DNA of 53,081 nucleotides, from the NCBI GenBank assembly GCA_035547915.1, contig DASZTS010000083.1, positions 1-53,081 on the forward strand. The letters are read 5' to 3'. The DNA is from DASSFG01 sp035547915. Its GTDB lineage: Bacteria > Planctomycetota > Planctomycetia > Pirellulales > JAICIG01. The notes under the pieces were generated by a model that saw only the letters and a list, made by a program, of their open reading frames with translations, did not search any database and was not told the origin of the DNA. The stretch's first letter is position 1; each line of letters begins with the position of its first letter. Shown piece by piece: positions 29,675 through 38,109 of the stretch. Position numbers and translations under genes: made by a program.

Positions 29675-29917
29675 TTAGCTGGCGGCTTGCGACTTCTCGA
29701 TGTACTCGATAGCCTGTCCGACCGTCTGGATCTTCTCGGCCGCGTCATCGGGAATATTGATGTCGAACTCTTCTTCGAGCTCCATCACCAACTCCACGGT
29801 ATCCAACGAGTCGGCCCCCAGGTCGTTGACGAACGAGGTTTCGGGAGTTACCTGGTCTTTGCTGACGCCCAATTGCTCGGCGACGATGTCGATAACACGT
29901 TCTTTGACTGAGGCCAC
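29675..29917 (-). CDS. acpP: acyl carrier protein
   Basis: 80 residues with the phosphopantetheine site DLGADSLDTVEL (Ser37). It is acidic and four-helical. The start is a GTG at 29915-29917 with a clear AGGAGG about 9 bases upstream; the ATG seven codons further up has no such site. It carries acyl chains for FabD, FabG and FabF, encoded next to it. A terminator-like hairpin lies upstream at 29967-30014. Confidence 0.96.
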   Translation of the reverse strand: MASVKERVIDIVAEQLGVSKDQVTPETSFVNDLGADSLDTVELVMELEEEFDINIPDDAAEKIQTVGQAIEYIEKSQAAS

Positions 29918-29966
29918 CTGGACGGTCCTCCTGCACACCGCAGAATTAGAGGTATGGTCGATCGGT

Positions 29967-30014
29967 AAAAAAACACTCCCCCCGAGTTAACCAAGATAGC
30001 GTTATCTTGGGGGG
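29967..30014 (-). terminator. terminator or attenuator between fabG and acpP
   Basis: Read on the minus strand: CCCCCC, then an inner perfect 8-bp hairpin (CCAAGATA / TATCTTGG, loop 4, at 29991-30010), a short spacer, GGGGGG, then GTG and seven Ts (29973-29967). The outer C/G arms and the T-tract form an intrinsic-terminator layout. It would split the fab cluster and let acpP be transcribed from its own promoter or by read-through. Confidence 0.6.
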
Positions 30015-30152
30015 TCGTAAATTGAACGAAGATAGAGAGTTCTCGTAGGACAGGAAGATATAACGGTTTTTCGGACGATTGTCTACCGCAACCGCCGCCC
30101 AACGGCGGCCGAACAGCCGCCGCACCAAGGCCGCGACCGGCCCCGGCCTCGT

Positions 30153-30923
30153 TCAAGCCGTCAGCCCACCGTCGATCGTCAGTACTTGACCCGTAATATA
30201 TGCGGAACCGGGCGCCACGAGAAAGAGGACGGCGTCGGCCACCTCGTCGGCCCGGCCGAGCCGCTTGGCCGGCACCCGCACTTTGACTTCGCTGAGCAGG
30301 GCGTCGCCCAGGGCGGCCGTCATGTCGCTCTCGATGAAGCCGGGGGCGATGGCGTTGACCGTCACTTTGCGGCTGGCTAGCTCGCGGGCTACGGTGCGCG
30401 TCATGCCGATCAGACCGGCCTTCGAAGCCGAATAGTTCGACTGGCCCGGATTTCCCATCAGGCCCGAAACACTCGCCACGTTGACGATCCGTCCGTACCG
30501 TTGCGTCATCATCACCCGCGTGGCGGCGCGTGTGAACAAAAAGGCGCCGCGCAGGTTGGTGTTGATGACCTCGTCCCACTGATCGTCTTGCATGCGGGGA
30601 ATCAAGGTATCTCGCGTGATGCCCGCATTGTTGATCAGAATGTCGAGCCGTTGCCACTTCTCGGCGACGGCGTCGACGACCTGTTGCACGCTCTCCGATT
30701 TCGCCACGTCGCATTCGAAGCAGGCCGCGGTGCCTCCCGCTTCGTTGATGGTGGCGGCCGTTTGTTCCAACTTGGCCCGGTCGCGAGCCACGCAGGCCAC
30801 GCTCGCGCCCGCTCGGCCCAACGCGATCGCGATCGCCTGTCCGAGCCCGCGCGACGCGCCGGTAACGAGGGCGATTTGGCCCTTCAGGTCCACGGTCATG
30901 CGGCCTGTCGGCTCAGCGGGCAT
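30153..30923 (-). CDS. fabG: 3-oxoacyl-ACP reductase
   Basis: 256 residues, a short-chain dehydrogenase: Rossmann motif TGASRGLGQA, NNAG, and the Ser-Tyr-Lys catalytic set (NVASVSGLMG and SNYSASKAG). It reduces 3-ketoacyl-ACP with NADPH. The ATG at 30923 follows GGAAGGAA; an alternative start is MTVDLKGQ eight codons later. Order: fabD-fabG, then a 235-bp gap with the hairpin, then acpP. Confidence 0.95.
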   Translation of the reverse strand: MPAEPTGRMTVDLKGQIALVTGASRGLGQAIAIALGRAGASVACVARDRAKLEQTAATINEAGGTAACFECDVAKSESVQQVVDAVAEKWQRLDILINNAGITRDTLIPRMQDDQWDEVINTNLRGAFLFTRAATRVMMTQRYGRIVNVASVSGLMGNPGQSNYSASKAGLIGMTRTVARELASRKVTVNAIAPGFIESDMTAALGDALLSEVKVRVPAKRLGRADEVADAVLFLVAPGSAYITGQVLTIDGGLTA

Positions 30924-30960
30924 GGGTGTTTCCTTCCTTTTCTTTCGAATAAATGCCTGA

Positions 30961-31869
30961 TCAGTCGTCGATGCCCTTGGCGGGCACCTTGCGGTCGATC
31001 CGTTTCAACAAGCCGCGCAATACGCGACCCGGCCCGACTTCATAAAACTCATCAAAACCGTCGGCCAATAGTCGCCGGATAGAAGCCTCCCACTCGACCG
31101 GCGAGACGACCTGCCGCGTGAGCAGATCGCGAATCGCCTCCGGATCGTGGTGGGGCTGGGCATCGACGTTGAAGATCACGGGGATGCGCGGCGGCTTCAA
31201 CGCTATGCCCTCGAGCGCGGCGGACAACTTGGCGACGGCGGGCTGCATGATCGGCGTGTGGAAAGCACCGGCGACGGCCAACCGCACTGCCTTCATGGCG
31301 CCGGCCGCCTCGGCCTTCTGGGCCACGCGCTGGCAGGCGGCGAGGGAGCCCGAGACGGCGATGTTGCCCGGGCAGAGCAGATTGGCGATTTGCAGCAATT
31401 CGCCCTCGGCGGCATCGTGGCAAAGGGCCTCGATTTGCTGGCGATCGAGCCCCAAGATGCTGACCATGCCGCTGGGGGTCGCGTCGGCCGCCGCCTGCAT
31501 CGCGGCGCCACGTTGCTGGACCAACCGTAGTCCGCTCTCAAAATCGAGCGCGCCGGCGAAGACCAGCGCCGTGTATTCGCCCAAGCTCAGGCCCGCGGCG
31601 GCACCGCAGCTTTCGACGGTCTGCGGCGATTTCGCCTCCAGCACGTCGAGGGCGGCCAGGCTCGTGACGAACAGGGCGGGCTGGCTGTAGACGGTCGAAT
31701 CGAGCTTCTCGGCAGGACCCTCGAAGCAGAGTTGCGCCAGATCGTAGCCCAGGATCTGTGCCGCCTCGTCGAATCGCTGGCGGGCACGCGCCGCCCCTTC
31801 GACCAACTCGCGGCCCATGCCGACGTGCTGCGCGCCCTGACCGGGAAACAGAAAGGCGATCTTGGGCAC
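30961..31869 (-). CDS. fabD: malonyl-CoA:ACP transacylase
   Basis: 302 residues. The nucleophile is S95 in GLSLGEY, where the usual GHSLGE His is Leu. It also has FPGQGAQHVGMG, GAFHTPIM with the catalytic His, and EVGPGRVL. It loads malonate onto ACP. The start is GTG at 31867-31869 after GAGGAGAGAC. It follows rpmF by 45 bp. Confidence 0.95.
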   Translation of the reverse strand: MPKIAFLFPGQGAQHVGMGRELVEGAARARQRFDEAAQILGYDLAQLCFEGPAEKLDSTVYSQPALFVTSLAALDVLEAKSPQTVESCGAAAGLSLGEYTALVFAGALDFESGLRLVQQRGAAMQAAADATPSGMVSILGLDRQQIEALCHDAAEGELLQIANLLCPGNIAVSGSLAACQRVAQKAEAAGAMKAVRLAVAGAFHTPIMQPAVAKLSAALEGIALKPPRIPVIFNVDAQPHHDPEAIRDLLTRQVVSPVEWEASIRRLLADGFDEFYEVGPGRVLRGLLKRIDRKVPAKGIDD

Positions 31870-31914
31870 GTCTCTCCTCGCCGCGGAATGGCTGCCGGAC
31901 CGATTCGCCGGCCG

Positions 31915-32094
31915 CTACTCGTTCGTTTCTACGACCGTGCGGCCCATGTAGTAGCCGCAATTCGGACAGACCACGTGCGACGGCAGGGCCGTGCTGCACT
32001 GCGGGCAATAAGACAATTGCTTCGGCTTTTTATGGTCGTGCGCCCGGCGGCTACCGCTACGGGCGTTGGAGTGTTTTCGTTTGGGGACGGCCAT
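31915..32094 (-). CDS. rpmF: 50S ribosomal protein L32
   Basis: 59 residues, read directly from the minus strand: MAVPKRKHSNARSGSRRAHD at the start, then four Cys in two CxxC zinc-type pairs (YCPQCST and VCPNCGY) and a GRTVVETNE end. It is a structural protein of the large ribosomal subunit. It heads the fatty-acid gene cluster, the classical rpmF-fab arrangement, although plsX and fabH, which usually stand between, are absent here. Confidence 0.95.
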   Translation of the reverse strand: MAVPKRKHSNARSGSRRAHDHKKPKQLSYCPQCSTALPSHVVCPNCGYYMGRTVVETNE

Positions 32095-32483
32095 CGGAAA
32101 CTCGGCTTACTGGCGGCGTGGGTCTCGCCCGGCGGGTTTCGACCGCCGAGCGAGAAACGGTTGATCGTAGAGGGCTGCCCCGAGGGTGTCAAGGCGGTCG
32201 GAACCGCGGAAGTAGTGCTGTAGTGCCCGAACGGACATCCTGTCTCATTTCCCGGCTGGGTGGCGTTCCCGTTAGGGTCTGCACGCGGCTGGCAACCGTG
32301 GTCGACTCTGCCGGTAATAGGGGCGATCGGCCGGTCATCAGACCGCTGGGACCGGCAAGCCGCGGAATCTGGGACGGCAACGATCTCACCGGTTTATTCG
32401 CTTGCGCCGACGGGACCGATAAACCCACAGTCGCGCGGCAATCGCCAGCGACGGATCGACGACGTGCAGGAGAGTCACATTCC
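32095..32483. other. 389-bp divergent intergenic region
   Basis: Separates rpmF (left) from the Cys-rich secreted protein (right). It must hold two promoters. I see no DUF177/YceD gene, which often precedes rpmF, and no strong consensus promoter that I would trust. Confidence 0.4.
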
Positions 32484-33146
32484 ATGCGTAGCCACGTTCT
32501 CTTTGCGGCCACCGCGATCGTGCTGCTGGCCTCGTCCGTCGAAGCCGCGTCTCTTTGCCAGCATTGCGGCTGCCATCGTAACTGCAAGAAGGTTTGCCGC
32601 CTGATCTGCGAGAAGAAGAAAGAGAAGAAGACCGAATACGACGTCGAGTGCGAAGATTTCTGCATACCGGGCCCGAGCAAACGGTGCGGCATCAAGACCG
32701 AGTGTGATGGCGACGGCCACCGCCACTGCGAGTTCGTCTGGCAGCCGAGGTGCGCCACCGTTCATACGCGCAAAAAGCTGGTGAAGAACGAAGTCACCAA
32801 GGAAGTTCCCGTCTACAAGTGGAAGGTCGAAGAGTATTGCTGCGTCTGCGGACATCTCATCAAGGTCGAAGAGAAGGACAAGAAGGCTGCCGCGCCGGAC
32901 GACAAGATAAAGGCCGAGCGACTGCCACCCCCTCCGGCCGGGCGCGCGGAACATAATCCACAGAACAAGGAATCGCTCGCGGCCTACGAGTCCTATTATT
33001 CCGGCGCCGAATCTCCAGACTCAGACCAACCGACGGCGGTGAGCTCGCCGGCGGACGACGCGGCGGAGGGCCAGGCAACGTTCGACATACCCGCCAACGC
33101 AAAGGGCGAACCGCGGCGACTGTTTCCCCGCCTGCTCGACCGATAG
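32484..33146 (+). CDS. Cys-rich secreted protein
   Basis: 220 residues. A Sec signal peptide (MRSHVLFAATAIVLLASSVEA) leads to a Cys-rich domain (about 22-130) with many paired Cys: CQHCGCHRNCKKVC, CEDFCIPGPSKRC, YCCVCGHL. After it comes a charged, disordered Ser/Pro/Asp-rich tail. Two CxxC pairs could bind metal or form disulfides. I do not recognise a named family; similar Cys-rich proteins with 'CEDFC-PGPS' occur in planctomycetes. AGGAGAG lies before the ATG. The dehydrogenase gene starts 10 bp later, probably in one operon. Confidence 0.7.
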   Translation: MRSHVLFAATAIVLLASSVEAASLCQHCGCHRNCKKVCRLICEKKKEKKTEYDVECEDFCIPGPSKRCGIKTECDGDGHRHCEFVWQPRCATVHTRKKLVKNEVTKEVPVYKWKVEEYCCVCGHLIKVEEKDKKAAAPDDKIKAERLPPPPAGRAEHNPQNKESLAAYESYYSGAESPDSDQPTAVSSPADDAAEGQATFDIPANAKGEPRRLFPRLLDR

Positions 33147-33156
33147 AATCGAGGGC

Positions 33157-34125
33157 ATGCCGCCAGAAAGCCGCCCCGCACGTGTCGTCGCCGATGGTCC
33201 GCTGGCCCGCGATATTGTCGAGCTCGCGGGCGATCGTGTCTCTTGGCTGCCGTGGCAAACCGCCCTCGAAGGCAGCCGCGAGCCGGTCGACGGGCTCTAC
33301 ACCTACGGCCATCCGCGCGTCGACGGCGCCATGCTCGATCGGTTGCCCGGCCTGCGGGTGATCAGCAACTACGGCGTGGGCGTCGATCACATCAATCTGC
33401 CCGATGCGGCCGCCCGCGGTATCCCGGTCGGCAACACGCCGGGTATCCTCGATGGCGCCACCGCCGACATGGGGTTCACTCTGCTGTTGGCCGCGGCGCG
33501 GAGGCTGGTAGAGGGCGATCGTTATGCGCGCTCGCCAGAGTTTACGACCTACGATCCGGGTTACCTGCTGGGACGCGAGGTCCACCACAGCACATTGGGC
33601 ATCATCGGTCTGGGGCGTATCGGCCGGCAGGTGGCGCGTCGGGCGCGTGCCTTCGACATGACGGTGCTCTACTGTAACCGCCATCGCCTGGCCGACGCGG
33701 AGTCCGAATTGGGCGTCGTCCACGTCACGCGCGACGAATTGCTCGCGCGGTCCGACTACGTGATGCTCTGCTGTCCGTTGACGAACGAGACCACACGCCT
33801 GATCGATTCCAAGGCGCTCTCGCGTATGAAGCCGACGGCGACGCTGATCAACCTGGCGCGCGGCGCGGTGGTCGACACGACCGCGCTCACTGATGCCTTG
33901 GAACGGGGCCAGATCGCCTGCGCCGCGCTCGACGTCACGGACCCCGAGCCGCTCCCTCGCGACCACCGCTTGCTGCAACTGCCGAACGTCGTGATCGCGC
34001 CGCACCTCGGCAGCGCGACGGTGGAGACGCGGAGGAGGATGGCCGAGATGTCGGTCGAGAACCTGTTCGAGGGACTTGCGGGACGCCCCTTGCCGCATGC
34101 CGTGACGGCGTCGCCGGCCGCTTAG
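33157..34125 (+). CDS. D-isomer-specific 2-hydroxyacid dehydrogenase
   Basis: 322 residues. NAD-binding GLGRIGRQVARRA (about residue 150) plus the catalytic Arg (NLARGAVVD), Glu (VTDPEPLP) and His (APHLGSA). NYGVGVDHINLP and GNTPGILDGATADM are typical of the glyoxylate/hydroxypyruvate reductase branch. Substrate specificity cannot be decided from the sequence. Its stop codon shares bases with the stop of the convergent gene. Confidence 0.9.
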   Translation: MPPESRPARVVADGPLARDIVELAGDRVSWLPWQTALEGSREPVDGLYTYGHPRVDGAMLDRLPGLRVISNYGVGVDHINLPDAAARGIPVGNTPGILDGATADMGFTLLLAAARRLVEGDRYARSPEFTTYDPGYLLGREVHHSTLGIIGLGRIGRQVARRARAFDMTVLYCNRHRLADAESELGVVHVTRDELLARSDYVMLCCPLTNETTRLIDSKALSRMKPTATLINLARGAVVDTTALTDALERGQIACAALDVTDPEPLPRDHRLLQLPNVVIAPHLGSATVETRRRMAEMSVENLFEGLAGRPLPHAVTASPAA

Positions 34126-35621
34126 CGAGGAAGCTTGCCGCCCGTGTCGGCACCCGGTATGACGCCGGGAGCGACCGTGCCCGGAATGTGCACGTCGACA
34201 CCCGGCAGCGTACGACCCGACATGCCGGGGAGTTTGGCATCGGAAGCGCCCGGCACCTGGCGACCCGAGACGCCCGGTACGAACTGGCCCGCCGTGGTGG
34301 GAGGAACGCGCGATGTAGCGCGGTCGTGCTCGAGAGGCTCGATCGGCGAGGGAAGGTACAAGGCCAGCGGAGTCTCGCCTGAAGCCGCGGCGCCGCTCGC
34401 TTCGAACTTCGCTCGTTGCGTCGCGAGCAGCCTCGCGCTGGCCGAGTTCTGCACGATGCGAGGAAGACTCTCGGGACCAACTTGCACGGCGGACCGTGCG
34501 GAAACTCGCGCTAGGGCCGGCGAGGTCATGAACAGGCCGAGTTCGGGAGTACGGCTCGTGGCCCGCGCGTCGGGCGGCGATTTAGACTCGGTGAAATGCA
34601 CGGCAGGTCGCAGTTCGGCGTCCTGCCGGCGACGGTCATAACGAGCGGCCAGCTTTTCGGCCCAATCATGCCCTCCCATCCGCCAACGCTCGTAGGCAAA
34701 GACCGGATCGGGCTGCCCCTCCGAAGTGAACCAGGGTTCGAGACCGGCGACGTCGTCCGCGAAGTACGAACCGAAATAGAAATGGCCGAAGCGCTCGCCG
34801 CGAAAAAGAGCTTCGGGCAGGTCCGCCAGGTTGACCGCCACTTTGGGCTGCAACGGTCCAGCGACGGTGCGCGACTCGGCGGCGCCGCGCATCGGCGCCA
34901 TGACGAATCCACGCGAGTTGAGCGCATGGTCCCAATAGCCGGGCAGGAAGAGCATGCCGCGTGGCGTCCATGCGTAGTGCGACGGCATCCAGACCCAATC
35001 CTTCTTGTGGCGAGCGGTGAAGCCGCGGTTCCAGAGATATTGCCCGCGGACGTACGACCAATGTCCCGGCACGGCGAACTCATTGGCCGCCAGGGCCGGC
35101 GCCGCTTCCTCTTGGGCGGCCGGCGGAGGCGGAAGGTAGCGAAGCCGAGGCTCCTTGAGCGGATACCAGAAACCACGCACCCATTGCCAGCCGGCTTCTT
35201 GCTCTCGCCAGTAACCCGGCACCCAACGCATGCCAGGCGGCGGCACGCGCCACACGCCAGGCACCCACAAGTATTCGCCGTCGGCCGGCTCCCAGCCCCA
35301 ATAGCCGGGAATCCAGATGGTGTTCGGCGAGTTCGGCTTGAACGGCGCCGGCGATTCATCGAGTGGGGTGCCGGGCCGACGGCTCACGGTCTGGCCCGGC
35401 TCATCGGCGCCGGCCAGCGGCTGCGCGAAAGCTTCGTGCAGCGGACCGCGCAAGCGGACCGTTTCGTCGGGCCGAGAACTGCCCGCCGTGGCCGGCTGCC
35501 GCGAGGTCGGCTGCCGCGAGGTCGTCTGCCGCGGTTTGTCGGCGCCGGAGGCGAGCGTCGATACGCCCAGCGCAGCAATAAATAACGTGACGCCGATTGT
35601 GTGACCTTCTGCACGGGTCAT
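34122..35621 (-). CDS. YXWGxW-repeat secreted protein
   Basis: 499 residues. After a signal peptide (MTRAEGHTIGVTLFIAALG) comes a basic Thr/Arg/Pro-rich stretch. Then a series of aromatic repeats follows, WIPGYWGWEP, LWVPGVWR, RWVPGYWRE and others to about residue 200, of the YXWGxW type. A globular part with FGSYFADDVAGL and a low-complexity tail follow. The C-terminus repeats PG every 7-10 residues (VPGVSGRQVPGAS, LPGMSGRTLPGVD). Proteins of this family are exported and may form surface or stalk fibres; the function is unproven. The ATG overlaps the stop of the small membrane-protein gene (ATGA). Confidence 0.75.
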   Translation of the reverse strand: MTRAEGHTIGVTLFIAALGVSTLASGADKPRQTTSRQPTSRQPATAGSSRPDETVRLRGPLHEAFAQPLAGADEPGQTVSRRPGTPLDESPAPFKPNSPNTIWIPGYWGWEPADGEYLWVPGVWRVPPPGMRWVPGYWREQEAGWQWVRGFWYPLKEPRLRYLPPPPAAQEEAAPALAANEFAVPGHWSYVRGQYLWNRGFTARHKKDWVWMPSHYAWTPRGMLFLPGYWDHALNSRGFVMAPMRGAAESRTVAGPLQPKVAVNLADLPEALFRGERFGHFYFGSYFADDVAGLEPWFTSEGQPDPVFAYERWRMGGHDWAEKLAARYDRRRQDAELRPAVHFTESKSPPDARATSRTPELGLFMTSPALARVSARSAVQVGPESLPRIVQNSASARLLATQRAKFEASGAAASGETPLALYLPSPIEPLEHDRATSRVPPTTAGQFVPGVSGRQVPGASDAKLPGMSGRTLPGVDVHIPGTVAPGVIPGADTGGKLPR

Positions 35622-35914
35622 GGCTTTGCTTTCGATCGCGATCGTATGACGGCGTAGATGACGCAGAACACGAGCACCACCGGTGCCAGCTTGGGACGCA
35701 AGAAGATGATCCCTACGGCGCCCGCCAACAAAACCCACACGAACTTGCCGCGTACGCGCAGGAGTTCGGGCAGAGCCAGCCAGAGCAGCCCCATGATGAC
35801 GCCCACCCGCCAGAACGCGCTCGCCATGGCGGAACTTCCGATGTCCAACAGTTTGCAGGCCGCAGCGCCGGCCAACAGGACCAGCGCGATCAGACCAACG
35901 GCGGGGCGGTGCAT
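35618..35914 (-). CDS. small membrane protein
   Basis: 98 residues with three or four hydrophobic helices (about 5-22, 32-50, 58-72, 75-90) and a basic tail (RSRSKAKP). I do not recognise a family. Translation is probably coupled to the downstream YXWGxW gene through the ATGA overlap, which suggests a related role in export or anchoring of that protein. This is inference only. Confidence 0.6.
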   Translation of the reverse strand: MHRPAVGLIALVLLAGAAACKLLDIGSSAMASAFWRVGVIMGLLWLALPELLRVRGKFVWVLLAGAVGIIFLRPKLAPVVLVFCVIYAVIRSRSKAKP

Positions 35915-36010
35915 TCAGTCCCCAGAGAATCCTTCAGAGGTTGCCAGACACCTTAGCGGCAACGGAGAAAAAAAGCGATGCACCCGGCAGCTTTTCGACA
36001 ACCTCATGAC

Positions 36011-37960
36011 CTATATCTTATCGAGCGTATCGATCCAGCGTAGCAGCTCGGCCAAGTCGCTATCGCCGACGAGCGGGGCCTTCTCGGCCTGCTCCTTGAC
36101 CGTCACGGCAAATTTCCGCTCGCGCAGGGCCTGAATGGCCGCCGTGGTCATCTTCTCGAAGCGCGTGTTGGGAGCGTTCGTGAGAAAGAAATCGAGCCGT
36201 GAGACAGGATCGTTGTCGACGGGTGGGCTCGCCAGCGGCGCCCGCAGCGCCACGACGCCGCGCACGGTTTCGCGCTGATTGAAGGCCCAAGCATAGGCCA
36301 CCGCGCCCCCGACCTCCTCACCCCAGGCCACCACGCGCAAGGGATCGATCTGGTACGTGGCCCGCAACTGCTCGATCGCTTTGCGGATGAACTCGAAATC
36401 GTCGGACTGCCATTTGGCCGCCTCCGCGGCCTGCGGTGCGAACAGGATCAACCGGCCACGATCACAGCGATCCTTCCAAGTCGACAGCAACGCGTCCTCG
36501 GTCGGCGCTTCGCCGGGCGGGTGCAGCCAAACCACGAGCGCGCTGGGCCGCCGCGCGTCGTATCCCTCCGGCACGTATGCCAGCCCTTCGTTTTTCAATT
36601 CGGCCACCTTGATGGCCAGTTTGCCGGTGGCGGGCCGCTGTTGTTGGGGCTCCGCAAGCGGTTCTTCGGGAGGCAACTCCGCGGGAACCGCATCCGGCTC
36701 GGCCTGCCAGACCAGATCGTGTTGCATCGAGTCGCCCCCACGGCGGATTTCTATCTGAACGGTCTGCCCGATCTCGGCAGCGGCGGCGATCTCGACCAGG
36801 TCGGCCCACCGCTTCACGGGCTTGCCCGCCAGCGACGTAATCCGATCGCCCGCTTGCAGACCGGCCTTGGCGGCCGCGCTGTCGGTGTAGACGTAGCGGA
36901 TCGCCACCGCCGCATCCTCGGTCGGACCGCGCTGGGGCAACAGGCCGAGAAAGGCCCGTTGATAGGGATCGAGATGGTCGACGAGTTCGATCTCATGTGA
37001 GAGTCGTTCGTTGTCGCGAAGGATCGTCAGCGTCAGCTTGTCGCCTGCATAGCGACGGTTGACCTCGTCGAGCAACTGTTGCGAGCGCACGATGGGTCGA
37101 TCGCCGACGGCCACAACCTTGTCGCCGGCTTTCAACCCGGCTTTGTAGGCGGGTGAATTCGGCCGGGCGGCGGCGATGACCGGGGCATCGGCATAGACAT
37201 CGCCCCCCTTCAGGCTCACGCCGACGAGGCCGGGCTTGAGATCGGCGCCCTCTTTCCAGCGCGGCAGGATGCGGTTGATGTGTTCCAACGGCACGGCGAA
37301 TCCGATGCCCGAGTCGTACCATTCGACGCCGCTCACTTCGCCCGACTTCTGTGGCGACAATGGCGACAAAACGCCGATCACGCGGCCATGCACATCGACA
37401 AGCGGACCGCCGTAGTTGGTGGGTGACACCTTGGCGTCGGTTTGGACCGCGCGGCCCGACAGACGGTCGACGGCGCTGACGATGCCGGCCGAGACGTTCG
37501 GGCGCGCGAGGTCGAACGCCCGCCCCACGGCAATCGCCCACCAGCCGACCTGGATTTCCGATATCGGCGCCGCCTCGGGCACGGTGAGATCGCGCCCGGC
37601 ATCGACCTTCAGCAGCACCAACATGCGGCTGCGGTCGGTCGAGACGAGTTGCGCCGGCAGCCGCGTGCCATCGGCCAGCGTGACGATCGTCGAGTTCGGC
37701 TTTTGCACGAAATTGAAAGCGCTCGACACGATGTAACCATCGGACGACACGATCAGGCCGGTCGTCGGCCCGTTGCCGATCAACACGCGGTCGATCCGTT
37801 CCAGGCCGCCGATGGTCTCGATGCCGACTACCGATGGCGTCACACGCTCGACGGCGGCCTGGATTGCGATCTCTTCGCGTCGCGCAAGATCATCGTCGGC
37901 GCGGAGCGGATGCGAGTCGGCGAGAATCGCCAGCGCGGTGATAAGGAGCAAGATCCGCAT
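36011..37960 (-). CDS. HtrA-like pseudoprotease with two PDZ domains and an alpha/beta-hydrolase-like domain
   Basis: 649 residues. Signal peptide 1-21. Residues 35-230 have the trypsin-like fold of DegP/HtrA, but all three catalytic residues are replaced: Phe82 for His (GYIVSSAF), Arg112 for Asp, Tyr183 for Ser (SPTNYGGPL). Two PDZ domains follow (about 245-330 and 335-415; KAGLKAGDKV and AAKAGLQAGDRI). Residues about 450-640 resemble a polyhydroxybutyrate-depolymerase-type hydrolase whose nucleophile elbow reads GEEVG, with Glu in place of Ser. It is probably a periplasmic binding or scaffold protein. The start is uncertain: ATG 37960 gives a clean signal peptide; ATG 38029 or 38050 would add 23-30 residues. 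Confidence 0.78.
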   Translation of the reverse strand: MRILLLITALAILADSHPLRADDDLARREEIAIQAAVERVTPSVVGIETIGGLERIDRVLIGNGPTTGLIVSSDGYIVSSAFNFVQKPNSTIVTLADGTRLPAQLVSTDRSRMLVLLKVDAGRDLTVPEAAPISEIQVGWWAIAVGRAFDLARPNVSAGIVSAVDRLSGRAVQTDAKVSPTNYGGPLVDVHGRVIGVLSPLSPQKSGEVSGVEWYDSGIGFAVPLEHINRILPRWKEGADLKPGLVGVSLKGGDVYADAPVIAAARPNSPAYKAGLKAGDKVVAVGDRPIVRSQQLLDEVNRRYAGDKLTLTILRDNERLSHEIELVDHLDPYQRAFLGLLPQRGPTEDAAVAIRYVYTDSAAAKAGLQAGDRITSLAGKPVKRWADLVEIAAAAEIGQTVQIEIRRGGDSMQHDLVWQAEPDAVPAELPPEEPLAEPQQQRPATGKLAIKVAELKNEGLAYVPEGYDARRPSALVVWLHPPGEAPTEDALLSTWKDRCDRGRLILFAPQAAEAAKWQSDDFEFIRKAIEQLRATYQIDPLRVVAWGEEVGGAVAYAWAFNQRETVRGVVALRAPLASPPVDNDPVSRLDFFLTNAPNTRFEKMTTAAIQALRERKFAVTVKEQAEKAPLVGDSDLAELLRWIDTLDKI

Positions 37961-37984
37961 AAAAAAACCCCGTCGCAGGCGGGG
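37961..37984 (-). terminator. terminator-like hairpin in front of the pseudoprotease
   Basis: On the minus strand: stem CCCCG / CGGGG with a 7-base loop, then seven Ts that run directly into the ATG at 37960. If used, it would end transcripts coming from the methyltransferase gene or attenuate the pseudoprotease. If translation starts further upstream it would simply be coding. The short stem keeps confidence low. Confidence 0.35.
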
Positions 37985-38109
37985 CAGGTACCTGGACAGG
38001 GCTTGATCGGGTTTCCCCGACGTTTTCATTTTGACCGCGGTATCATTCATGTCAAGCAATCTGCGTTCAGCCTTTCGAGTTTGTCAGCCGTTCTTGCCAA
38101 ACGGCGTGG

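Noticed and set aside
38077..38096. possible seventh copy of the palindromic repeat
   Set aside because: Only about 20 bases (TTTGTCAGCCGTTCTTG) resemble one end; the central hairpin and the other end are missing.
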